Positions 11,600 through 20,583 of a DNA stretch of 25,816 nucleotides are shown piece by piece. Position 1 is the stretch's first letter; each line of letters begins with the position of its first letter. Source of the DNA: Phaeoceros laevis (lineage: Eukaryota > Anthocerotophyta > Anthocerotopsida > Notothyladales). The position numbers and the translations under genes were made by a program. Where the stretch lies: assembly GCA_049999765.1 (NCBI GenBank), contig JBNGIQ010008257.1, positions 1 through 25,816 of the forward strand. The letters are read 5' to 3'. Under the pieces are notes generated by a model. That model was not told the origin of the DNA and did not search any database. It saw nothing but the letters and a program-made list of their open reading frames with translations.

Positions 11600-14500
11600 T
11601 CTGAGACTAACTTTTGCAGCCTTGCATAAACATCTTCACTTTCGACACGCTCCCTGTCCCCCACACCAAATGTGTGCACCACACCGCCCATGTCAGTCCA
11701 CCAGGACTGGCCTGGCTTCTTCCACGCTCCACATTTTAATCTCCTTGCTTGTATCTCCTTTGCCTCCTCCCACATCTCAGCTCCTGCGTAAATGTTGGAC
11801 ATTGACACATAAGATGAGGCATCCTTCCAATCCAACCTCACTGCAGACTCGAAGGCCTGCTGCCCAATCTCAACGTTATTCCACTTTTGGCAGGCACCTA
11901 AAAGCGAGTGCCAGACAGCACCATCAGCTGGGAAAGGCATCGTCTTAGCCATCTGCAGCGCCTCATCCAGAGCACCTGCTCGGCCCAGAAGATCCATCAT
12001 GCATTTGTAGTGCTCGATGGTTGGGCTGATGCCATAATCTGTTCGCATGGCGTCGAAGTACTTTCTGCCTTTATCCACAAGACCCACATGGCTGCACACT
12101 GTCAGCACACTGAGAAACGTGATGGCATCTGGCTTTATGCCCTCCAGTCTCATCCTGTCAAGCAAAATAAACACAAGGTCACTATCGCCTTGGCGGGTGT
12201 ATCCACCAATCAGAGCACCCCAAGCCTCAGAGGTTCTTTCAGGCAAAGAATCAAACACGTGCTGTGAATCCAACATGCTCCCACACTTCGCATACATATT
12301 GACTAATGCAGCTCCCACAACCACGTCAGTTTGCATTCCTCTTTCCTCAATCTCCGCATGGAGCTGCTTTCCTAGGGCTAGACCTGCTACAGCTACACAA
12401 GCCTGTAGCACGCAGACAAATGTAACCGAATCTGGATGGGTAATGCCTTCTTGCTGCATACTCCAGTACAGAATAAGGGCTTCCTGACCCATCCCTTGCT
12501 GGGCATAACCTGCAAGCATTGCATTCCATGTCACAATATTTTTGTCTTGAAGTCTGTCAAACAAACTGCGAGCATCCTCTACACTGCCACACTTCGCATA
12601 CATGCTAACCAGGCTGTTTTTTAAAACCACATCATGTACCAGTCCTCGTTCTTCAATCTGTTCATGGAGCTGCTTTCCTTGATGCAAAGCTTCTACACCT
12701 ACACTGGCACATGCCTGAAGGAGGCATGTGAATGTAACAGAATCTGGCGGAGAGAGACCATCCTGTTCCATGCCACTGTACAGACAAAGGGCATCCTTGC
12801 CCAACCCCTGCTGGGCGTACCCTGCAATCATCGCAGTCCATGTCACAACATTCTTGACTGGAAGCGTGTCAAACACACTGCGAGCATCCTCTAAGCTACC
12901 GCACCTTGCATACATGTTCACCAAGCTGCCACCAAGAGCCATATCATCCTGCAGTCCTCGTTCTTCAATCCGTGCATGCACCTGCTTACCCTCATGCAGA
13001 GCTTCTACACCTACAATGGCACATGCCTGCAGGAGGCACATGAATGTAACAGAATCTGGAAGAGAGAGGCCGTCCAGCTGCATAGCACAGTAAAGACTAA
13101 GCGCTTCCTTACCCATCCCCTGCTGGGCATAACCTGCAAGCATCGCATTCAATGTCACTATATTTCTGTCTTGAATTTTGTCAAACACGCTACGAGCATC
13201 CTCTAGACTACCACATTTCGCATACATATTAACCAAACTGCAGCCCAGAACCACATCCACTTGCAGCCGCTGTTCCTCAATCTGTGCGTGGAGCTGCTTT
13301 CCCTGATTCAGTGCTCCTACGCCTACAATGGCGCATGCCTGTAGGAGGCATACAAATGTAACAGAACTCGGGGGAGAAAGGCCTTCCTGTTGCATACTAC
13401 TGTACAGAGCAAGGGCTTCCTGGCCCATCCCCTCCTGGGCATAAGCTGCAATCATCGCGGTCCATGTTACAACGGTTCTGTCTTGAAGTCTATCAAACAC
13501 GCTGCGAGCATGCTCTAGACTACCGCACTTTGCATACATGTTCACCAAGCTGCCACCAAGAACCGCATCATTTTGCAGTCCTCGTTCTTCAATCTGTGCA
13601 TGTATCTGCTTTCCCTGATGCAGAGCTCGGTCGCCTACACTTCCACATGCCTGTAAGAGGCATACAAATGTCACAGCGTCCGGAGGAGAGAGGCCTTCAT
13701 GTTGCATACTACTGTAAAGACTAAGGGCTTCCCGACCCATCCCCTGCTGGGTATAACCTGCAATTATCACAGTCCATGTTACAATATTCTTGTCTGGAAG
13801 TCTATCAAAAATGCTGCGGGCATCCTCTACACTACCACACTTCACGTACATGTTAACTAAGCTGCCGCCTAGAACCACATCCTCTTGCAGTCCTCGTTTT
13901 CTAATCTGTGCATGGAGCTGCTTCCCCTGACGCAGGGCTCCGACGCCTATACTACCACATGCCTGTAGGAGGCAGACAAATGTAACAGAACTTGGATTGA
14001 AGCCCTCCTGTTGCATACAATCGTAAAGACTAAGGGCCTCCTGGCCCATCTCCTGTTGCGCATAACCTGCAATCATCGCATTCCATGTCACCACATCTTT
14101 GTTTCGAAGTCCGTCAAACACTCTGCGAGCATCCTTTAAGCTCTTGCACTTTGCGTACATATGAACCAGGCCATTTTGAACAAACGTGTCTGGCTTGCCT
14201 AGATCAGCAAGAATATGAGCGTGGACCACCTTGCCGGCAACTAAATCTCCTGCAGTGGCACAAGCTTTAAGGACTGCTGAATAGATGCGGTTGTCGGGCT
14301 TGACGGTTGACTCACGCATCTGTCTGTACAGTCTAATAGCCTGAGCAGCCTCTCCATGTCTAGCATAGGCGAAAATGATGGTAGCCCAGACATAAATGTC
14401 TGGTGTGGTCACTTTGGTGAACACTTCCAATGCTTCCTTCAACCTCCCATGCGATGCATACATACCGATGAGGTGGTTGGCCAAAAATGCGTCTCCTGCA

Positions 14501-14952
14501 TATCCACTTTGGATGGTAAGGGCATGAATGCGTCTGCCCAGAACCAGGTCCTTCTTTGCGATGCACCTCTTGAGAAGGCGATAGAAAAGATTGTTGTGTA
14601 CATGGCGCCCTCGTTCCACCAGAAGGCTCAAAGCATTGACAGCGTCAGTGATCCGACCATTCTCACATAGTTTACTGCACAATTCAACCTCCAAATAGGC
14701 CTCATGCGCTGCAGAAACCCCTTGCTCTTGAAGTGAGGTGCGTACAGACCTATTGATCCCACAGTCCCACGTGACTAGCTGGGAGTCCACCCAAGCAGGC
14801 TTGTGCCGATTGTTTAGCCAATTGGCAACCTTCGACTTGTTGTTCTTGCAATCAGGACGCAAGAATGTTGACTTGCTCCGTCTCTCGTCCCACCACCAAG
14901 CAGCCGACCAAGTGCATGGTGCTTCTACTGAGGGCTTAGCCGGGCCTAGCAT
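11596..14952 (-). CDS. PLS-class PPR protein, E/E+ type, DYW domain lost
   Basis: This is an intronless gene of 1118 residues for a sequence-specific RNA-binding protein of organelles, where PLS-type PPRs select sites for RNA editing. The first in-frame ATG is at 14952; the frame is open further upstream but without ATG. About 150 residues of leader precede the repeats, which are typical (SLVNMYAKCGSLEDARSVFD, VVTWTAMIAAYAQ, VTFVCLLQAC). Residues encoded by 12364-14226 form six consecutive PLS triplets of 102-104 residues that are nearly alike. The E1/E2 motifs follow (WHSLLGACQKWNNVEIG, YVSMSNIYAGAEMWEEA), then a PG/WW-like box (KKPGQSWWTD). The protein stops after RLQKLVSE with no deaminase domain. 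Directly past the stop, the +1 frame reads MKKNGY, the residue pattern that normally follows, so the DYW domain was lost by frameshift. It may act with a separate deaminase or be non-functional in editing. Confidence 0.93.
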   Translation of the reverse strand: MLGPAKPSVEAPCTWSAAWWWDERRSKSTFLRPDCKNNKSKVANWLNNRHKPAWVDSQLVTWDCGINRSVRTSLQEQGVSAAHEAYLEVELCSKLCENGRITDAVNALSLLVERGRHVHNNLFYRLLKRCIAKKDLVLGRRIHALTIQSGYAGDAFLANHLIGMYASHGRLKEALEVFTKVTTPDIYVWATIIFAYARHGEAAQAIRLYRQMRESTVKPDNRIYSAVLKACATAGDLVAGKVVHAHILADLGKPDTFVQNGLVHMYAKCKSLKDARRVFDGLRNKDVVTWNAMIAGYAQQEMGQEALSLYDCMQQEGFNPSSVTFVCLLQACGSIGVGALRQGKQLHAQIRKRGLQEDVVLGGSLVNMYVKCGSVEDARSIFDRLPDKNIVTWTVIIAGYTQQGMGREALSLYSSMQHEGLSPPDAVTFVCLLQACGSVGDRALHQGKQIHAQIEERGLQNDAVLGGSLVNMYAKCGSLEHARSVFDRLQDRTVVTWTAMIAAYAQEGMGQEALALYSSMQQEGLSPPSSVTFVCLLQACAIVGVGALNQGKQLHAQIEEQRLQVDVVLGCSLVNMYAKCGSLEDARSVFDKIQDRNIVTLNAMLAGYAQQGMGKEALSLYCAMQLDGLSLPDSVTFMCLLQACAIVGVEALHEGKQVHARIEERGLQDDMALGGSLVNMYARCGSLEDARSVFDTLPVKNVVTWTAMIAGYAQQGLGKDALCLYSGMEQDGLSPPDSVTFTCLLQACASVGVEALHQGKQLHEQIEERGLVHDVVLKNSLVSMYAKCGSVEDARSLFDRLQDKNIVTWNAMLAGYAQQGMGQEALILYWSMQQEGITHPDSVTFVCVLQACVAVAGLALGKQLHAEIEERGMQTDVVVGAALVNMYAKCGSMLDSQHVFDSLPERTSEAWGALIGGYTRQGDSDLVFILLDRMRLEGIKPDAITFLSVLTVCSHVGLVDKGRKYFDAMRTDYGISPTIEHYKCMMDLLGRAGALDEALQMAKTMPFPADGAVWHSLLGACQKWNNVEIGQQAFESAVRLDWKDASSYVSMSNIYAGAEMWEEAKEIQARRLKCGAWKKPGQSWWTDMGGVVHTFGVGDRERVESEDVYARLQKLVSE
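12364..14226 (-). repeat. Six tandem PPR-triplet units (306-312 bp) within the PPR gene
   Basis: Successive units start at 14226, 13917, 13605, 13293, 12981 and 12669 and run to 12364. They encode 103, 104, 104, 104, 104 and 102 residues. Each begins with a (L/V/I)HA/E-Q-I-like segment and ends in GKQ. Units 2-5 have the same length, and all six are similar at DNA level, much more so than ordinary PPR triplets. This points to expansion by unequal crossing-over or gene conversion. Confidence 0.9.
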
Positions 14953-17191
14953 GGCACGGCTGTTGCTCAGACTTCGCAACGTGGGATGCAGGTCGAATTA
15001 CATAGTAACTGGAGCCTCCGTTCACAGCAGTGCACACTTGGAACCAGACAGGCAGGCCAGCCGACGACCAGTGGGGTACTCTAATGTGACAGATAAGGAG
15101 TCCCTCTGTTCTACAGGTCGGTTCCAAAAGTCCAACTGTTTGCCAGGGTTTCCCTCACCTCCGGCAGGAAGGATGGAAGATGTTGAAGGGTCGATGATCA
15201 TGGACCAGCTGTCGACCAAACTTTTTGAGGAAGGACAGCTGATTGATGCTGTAAACGCGCTGGATCTGCTGGTACATAGAGGATCTTTTGTTGACACTGC
15301 TCTGTTCTATGTTGTCCTGAAGAGGTGCATTGCAGAAAAGAATTTGGTGCTTGGGAAGCGTGTCCACATACTGACTTCCAAAAGTGGGTATCAGTCAGAC
15401 GGATTCTTGGCCAACCATATTATTTGTATGTATGCTTCTCACGGGAGGTTAGAGGAAGCATCAGAAGTTTTTGCGAAGGTGGATGTTCCGAACAGACATA
15501 TGTGGACTTCCATAATTTTAGCGCACGGCAGGAATGGGGAGCCCAACCAGGCCATTATGCTTTATAGGCAAATGCGAGAATCGAGTGTGAAGTTCGACAG
15601 ACATATTTTTATGGCCGTCCTCAAGGCCTGTGCAGCTGCAGGGGATTTGGCTTCTGGCAAAGAAGTCCATGCTGATATTTTGGGGGGTGCTGTTGAGCTT
15701 GATGTGTTTGTTGGCAATTGTCTTGTGGACATGTATTCAAAATGTGGCAGCATCGAGGATGCTCATGCAGTGTTTGACAGATTGCCTGTCAGAGATGAGG
15801 TCACGTGGACTTCCATGATTGCTGGATATGCCAAATCTGGGAGATTAGGTGATGCTCGCAGACTGTTTGATAGTATAGCCACCACCAATGTGGTGACATG
15901 GACTGCTATGATTTCAGGGTATGCGAAATGTGGGATGCTAGCAGAGGCCCGGCAACTGTTTGACAAGTTGCCTACAAAGAATGTAGTAACATGGACTGCC
16001 ATGATTACAGCGTATGCCCAGCACGGTCTTGGTCAGGAAGCCCTTACGCTTTCCAGTATGCAGCCGGATGGCTTAACTCCTGGTACATTTGTTTCACTCC
16101 TTCAAGTGTGTGCTGGTGTAGGGGCCCTCCATCAGGGTAAGCAGTTGCATGCCCAGATCCGCAAACAAGGGCTGGAAGCTAATCTGATTGTTGGCAACAG
16201 TTTGGTGGACATGTATGGAAAATGTGGGAGCTTGGAGGACGCTTGCAAAGCGTTTGATGCCTTGCCCACTCGGGATGTTGTGACATGGACTGCTCTGCTG
16301 AACGGATATGCCCAACATGGTGACGGCCGAATGGCACTCGATTGTTTTGCAAAAATGCAAAAGCAAGGAGTGGAGCCCAATGATGCGACCTATACGTGTC
16401 TTCTCGTTGCGTGCAGTCATGAGGGCCTTGTGACTGAGGGGCAGCAATGCTTCAAATTGATGGTAGAGGACCACGGCATTGTTCCCACTGTGTATCACTA
16501 TACATGCATGGTTGATCTACTTGCACGGTCTGGCCGTCTGGATGAGGCAGAGAACATGCTACAGAACACAATATTTGATGACTGCTCTGTAGCCTGGTCT
16601 TGTCTTCTAAGTGCTTGCAAAAGCCACGGTGACGCGGAGCGTGGGAGGCGTTGCTTTGAGCATCTGACTACCCTGGAACCTGAAAGTGCGACTGCATATG
16701 TCCTGATGGGTAATATTTATGCAAATGCTGGCAGGTGGAGAGATGTGGGGAGCATAGAGAGCTTGCGGAAGTCTGCAGGTGCCATGAAGAAACCTGCGAA
16801 GGCCTGCATCGAAGTCAAGAACAGGGTTCAGGAGTTTACCGTGGGAGAAGAGAGGGCTAATCTTTCCACGAAGTTGAGGAGCATTAATCTGAGATTGAAG
16901 AAGGAAGGTGGGCATGTGCCACACACAGAGCTGGTGGTGAAGACAGTCCCGGACAATGAAAAGGAAGATGCGTTGTGTGGGCATGCTGAGAAGCTGGCTT
17001 TGGCCTATGGTCTTCTGCACACTCCAGATGGCACAGCTTTGCTAGTTACCAAGAATCTGCGAATGTGCAATGACTGCCACAGCAGCACCAAGATATTGTC
17101 TCGCCTGGAGAAGAGACAGATTGTGGTTCGAGATGCACACCGTGTTCATCGATTTGTCGACGGGTGTTGCTCATGTGGAGATCGGCACTAA
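14951..17191 (+). CDS. PLS-class PPR-DYW protein with KP-type PG box and atypical C-terminus
   Basis: This is an intronless gene of 746 residues, probably an organelle RNA-editing factor. The start is the ATG at 14951 (agcATGGC). It gives a basic N-terminus (MARLLLRLRNVGCRSN) suitable as an organelle-targeting peptide. PPR motifs run from about residue 80 (DAVNALDLLV) to about 560, including VVTWTAMISGYAKCGMLAEA. The E motifs come next (AWSCLLSACKSHGDAERG, YVLMGNIYANAGRWRDV). The PG box is MKKPAKACIEV, that is KKPA in place of KxPG. The deaminase signature is present: His678 and Glu680 (CGHAEKLA) and Cys706/Cys709 (MCNDCH). The KP box and KLALAYGLLHTP resemble the DYW:KP group tied to U-to-C editing. 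The protein ends in CSCGDRH, neither DYW nor the GRP of DYW:KP. One mid-protein motif is short (EALTLSSMQPDGLTPGTF). It is a paralogue of the divergent neighbour through its N-terminal half. Confidence 0.93.
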   Translation: MARLLLRLRNVGCRSNYIVTGASVHSSAHLEPDRQASRRPVGYSNVTDKESLCSTGRFQKSNCLPGFPSPPAGRMEDVEGSMIMDQLSTKLFEEGQLIDAVNALDLLVHRGSFVDTALFYVVLKRCIAEKNLVLGKRVHILTSKSGYQSDGFLANHIICMYASHGRLEEASEVFAKVDVPNRHMWTSIILAHGRNGEPNQAIMLYRQMRESSVKFDRHIFMAVLKACAAAGDLASGKEVHADILGGAVELDVFVGNCLVDMYSKCGSIEDAHAVFDRLPVRDEVTWTSMIAGYAKSGRLGDARRLFDSIATTNVVTWTAMISGYAKCGMLAEARQLFDKLPTKNVVTWTAMITAYAQHGLGQEALTLSSMQPDGLTPGTFVSLLQVCAGVGALHQGKQLHAQIRKQGLEANLIVGNSLVDMYGKCGSLEDACKAFDALPTRDVVTWTALLNGYAQHGDGRMALDCFAKMQKQGVEPNDATYTCLLVACSHEGLVTEGQQCFKLMVEDHGIVPTVYHYTCMVDLLARSGRLDEAENMLQNTIFDDCSVAWSCLLSACKSHGDAERGRRCFEHLTTLEPESATAYVLMGNIYANAGRWRDVGSIESLRKSAGAMKKPAKACIEVKNRVQEFTVGEERANLSTKLRSINLRLKKEGGHVPHTELVVKTVPDNEKEDALCGHAEKLALAYGLLHTPDGTALLVTKNLRMCNDCHSSTKILSRLEKRQIVVRDAHRVHRFVDGCCSCGDRH

Positions 17192-17725
17192 CCCGTTACA
17201 TGATTCGAAGCCACAGAACGGCTGGTCTGAACAAAGGCAGGCCAGTTGCAAACACGTCTGGCAACTGTGGTGGCGTACTGGTGGTCATTTGATGCCGTCA
17301 TGCAGGGCCTCGGTGGAGGGATTTCACTGTTGACGTCCCAAGCGAGCGTGCTGCCAACCACGCCCGTAGCAGGATCGGGCAAGTCCCCCAGCTTCCCGAT
17401 TCTACTGCGGGCATGTCTTTATATTCAGAAACTACAGGAATTATTTCCGGGCAGGAGGGACTGAAGGGGTAGCTTCTGAATAAGAACTTCGGAGCTAAGT
17501 GACCCGCCCTCGGAGGACCGCCGAGATGGGGGCCTCACCTTTTGTCACACACCACGTGAACTTTTTGTCCTTTCGTCGCCATCCTTCTACTTTGGGTCGC
17601 GATGCATGCCCGGCAAGGGTTTGGGTTGGCGGACGCCGCGCAGCGATGGTTGAGCAATGGTGGAGCAATGGTACATGTAGCGATGGCAGCTGCCGGATGT
17701 TCTAGCCCTAGGATCTGACACCGCC
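17192..17725. other. Intergenic region between PPR-DYW gene and TFIIE alpha gene
   Basis: The genes are tandem here, so this 534-bp stretch holds the 3' UTR of the PPR gene and the promoter and leader of the TFIIE alpha gene. It contains one CACGTG box and a small 'gagcaatggtg' doublet near 17650. No gene is supported. Confidence 0.6.
17553..17558. promoter_or_regulatory. CACGTG (G-box) upstream of TFIIE alpha
   Basis: A CCACGTG palindrome lies about 170 bp upstream of the ATG at 17726. In plants this core binds bHLH and bZIP factors. Position is suitable, but function is only inferred. Confidence 0.35.
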
Positions 17726-20181
17726 ATGGCATCTGCTTACAGGAGGTGAGATGTTCTAGCATGCACAAAGACTTGCCAATTGCTCGTGTGCTGCCGATTT
17801 GCAAGAACTTGTGGGTGGTGCTTACTTGAATAGCAGGCTGGTGAAGCTTGTTGCCAGAGCATTTTACGACGAGGAAATTCCTGCAAAGGGACCGAACCGC
17901 ACCAAGTCTGACAAATCGGACAACCGAGGGATTGCTGTCGTCGTTTTGGACGCCTTAACTAGGTCTGCCATGAAATTTTCTGCCTGTCAATGTATCAAGT
18001 GTGCAGCTAGAGGTCTGATAGCTGGTGTTGAGACCTTGGGGCGTTGACTTGGGATTGCATCTCCTCTGAACGTGTGGCCAGGAGGCAGTGGGTAAAAGAA
18101 GAGGACCTGGCAAAAACTCTAGGGTTGCATCCTAAACAGCTCCGTCGGACACTGCGAGTACTGGAGGAGGAGCTCCTAGTTGTTAGAGAACATCGTCGTG
18201 AGGTAATGTTTAAGCTTGAACAAGGGTGGGAGCTTCAGAATGGTTTTGTTCCTGGCTTGTGTTCTTGAAGGGTATGTCGTATTTTTCTCCAAATTACATG
18301 TTAGGATAATTTTTTTGTGTACAGACAGTCAAGGGGGCAAAGGTGTACAATGCAGCCATTGCTGCTGTGAGTGACGGCACTACTGAACCTCCACCAGAGG
18401 AGAAGTTGAAGGTTCACACGCACTCGTACTGCTGTTTGGAATATGCACAGGTATTTGCTAATTGTCCTTCAATCTGGCTCTCTGGTTAGATGCTGAAACA
18501 CAGTCCAGGTGGAGGCTTCATAGCTGATTCTTGATCAGTTGTTCCATAGTACTCCTTTTACGAGGAAGGAGGTGACAGCATCGCATGCACGATGTGACAG
18601 ATCTATGATGTTGTCCGGTATCGTATTCATCGAGCAAAGAAGAAGATAAAGGATGAGTTAGAGGATCGAAACACTATTCAGGAGTATATATGCCCAAGTG
18701 CTGGCTGTGGCCAGAGGTAATTACCTTTCCGTATCTCCTTCTTGAAGATGCCTCTGCTAAAGATGGCTTGATGCTCTGTTGCATAGTGCCTCTTGCATAT
18801 CATAGTAAACGTGCTGAGGATGCTTTGCCTGCAGGTATTCAGCTCTGGATGCGCTGAGATTAGTAAGCCCATTTGATGAAAACTTTCACTGTGAAAGTTG
18901 CAATACTGAGCTTGTGGCAGAGAGTGACAAGCTAGCAGCAGTAGAACTAGGCACTGGTGATGGGGAAGACAATGCGAGGCTACGTAGGAGGGAGTCACTG
19001 AAAGAGCTATATATCAAACTTGAGGTGAAAGATGCTGGTCCTGTTTGGTGTGGATTCTGGTACCTATTGCTGCTCTATGCACTTCAGTTGGCATCTTTTT
19101 AAACTATCCAGGTTGATCATCTATGGGATCGCTGACACTGCTGTTGAATGTTTCAGGAGGAGTTAAAGCCCTTGGTTACACAGCTAGCAAGGCTGAAAGA
19201 TGTCCCCCCTCCAGAGTTTAAAACACTTGCAGAATGGGAAAGTAGGGCGGTTGCAGCTGGGCGGTTAGCAGGAAATGGAGATGCCGTGCTGCAGAAAGCG
19301 TCCCATGCGCAGGGGCTCACCTCAACTCCAATGCTATTGGGTGAAACTAAGGTGCAGATCTGCTATTTCTGTTGTACTTATTCCTGTCAAGAGAAGTGCA
19401 GGGATGCTCAATAATCTTCAAATTCTGGTACCAGGTTGAGGTTGCTCTGGCTGGTTTGGAGGCCAAGGAGGAAACAAAAGAAGAAGCAGGAGGTGCTGCT
19501 CTGAAGGTACTTCCTCCCTGGATGATAAGGGAAGGCATGAGCTTAACTGCACAACAACGAGGTGGGGCCAAGGTTGAGCCAAAGCAAGAGGATGGTATTG
19601 AACTTGGTGGTCCCTCTGTTGAAGTCCGAGAGCCTGAGGATGACAAGGAAGCTGTTCAGAAGCAGATACAGGTTTGAAGTCTCTGCCCATTCCTTGGTTG
19701 TGAGACTGGTGTGGTTGCATTTCATTCCATGGAGGAACCGTTTTTTGGGTTTTGAAGCAGGAGGTGCACTTCTTCATAGTAACATTTCTGCCACGGTGAT
19801 GCCCCAGGAGGAGTATTTGAAGGCTTACTATGCTGCATATCTGCAACGTTCGCAGCAGGAGGCTGAGGCACAAGCGGCTGTCGAGTCCTCTGCTTTGGCA
19901 GAAGGTAAAAGCTCAACTTCGAGGTCCTACAGTTTGTGCAGGCATGCAACTTCTAGGTCGTACAGTTGTGCAGGCATGCAGCTCAGTCTGCTCCGTGCCA
20001 AGCCCATACATTAACCTCACCTATGCTGATTGCAGACCAAGAGACGTCCACACCTTTGACTGGTTCTGATGAGCCTCAAGAGATGGATCTCAATGAGGTG
20101 CCCAGTGAAGCTGCTGCAGCTGCGGACACAGCCACTGTGGAGGAGGACGAGGATGAAGACATTGACTGGGAAGAAGGATGA
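17726..20181 (+). CDS. TFIIEalpha: Transcription initiation factor IIE subunit alpha (TFIIE alpha)
   Basis: This is the RNA polymerase II general factor that joins the preinitiation complex and recruits and regulates TFIIH. The ten exons are 17726-17745, 17837-17962, 18082-18202, 18325-18450, 18601-18716, 18835-19024, 19157-19351, 19435-19671, 19808-19904 and 20036-20181 (457 residues). The ATG at 17726 (ccgccATGGC) plus a 20-base first exon gives MASAYRRLVKLVARAFYD, the expected short N-terminus. The extended winged helix includes LTRRQWVKEEDLAKTLGLH and LRRTLRVLEEELLVVREHRR. Next come THSYCCLEYAQIYDVVRYRI and the zinc ribbon, then EELKPLVTQLARLKD. An acidic tail ends in EDEDEDIDWEEG. All junctions are in frame with GT..AG ends. 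The donor at 17963 (GTCTGC) is weak. The first zinc pair is spaced C-x4-C (CPSAGC), whereas other plant proteins have C-x2-C there. Confidence 0.96.
19916..19980. repeat. 33/32-bp tandem duplication inside TFIIE alpha intron 9
   Basis: Two adjacent copies run from acttc(g/t)aggtc to gtgcaggcatgca, with two substitutions and a one-base indel. They lie entirely within the intron 19905-20035, so the protein is not affected. Each copy carries a GTGCAG-like acceptor dinucleotide, but the true acceptor is at 20035. Confidence 0.85.
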
Positions 20182-20583
20182 CTGACATACAGGCTTTTCG
20201 CGCCCGATCGAAGCCTCCAAGCTTCAAACATCGTGTGCAAGCATATTTCCAAAAGTTCGCCACAAAGTACTTCTGCCTGACAAGTGCACTCAGGAGCTAT
20301 TAGATAACATCACGTTGGGAAAAATACCTCGATACACCGGCACAGCACGAAATGTCTCTTTGTCTCTCTCGACTCCGACAAGAGAATAGCTGCGACGCCT
20401 GGTTCTAGCGTCAGAGAGAGATCAGAGGAATGTCCCCTCTGATGGCATTAGAGAACAGTGCAAGAACAGTAGCCTGGGCCAACGAACAGAAAAAATTCCA
20501 ACCAACCATATTCCAATCCGCTTGTCTCCTTGCTGTTCTACACATGTTCCTAGTTCCAAGTGCGATGCGCACTGTCCCTAGCT
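20182..20583. other. Convergent 3' region between TFIIE alpha and BAHD genes
   Basis: Both neighbouring genes end here on opposite strands, so this 402-bp stretch should hold their 3' UTRs. No additional gene, RNA or repeat is seen. Confidence 0.6.

Noticed and set aside
14738-14950. N-terminal extension of the plus-strand PPR-DYW gene
   Set aside because: The frame is open but has no ATG before 14951, and it overlaps the minus-strand PPR gene on the opposite strand.
17799-17836. Start of TFIIE alpha at a TTG near 17799
   Set aside because: Not an ATG. The upstream mini-exon at 17726-17745 with a GTGAGA donor and the CAG acceptor at 17836 gives the expected N-terminus in frame.
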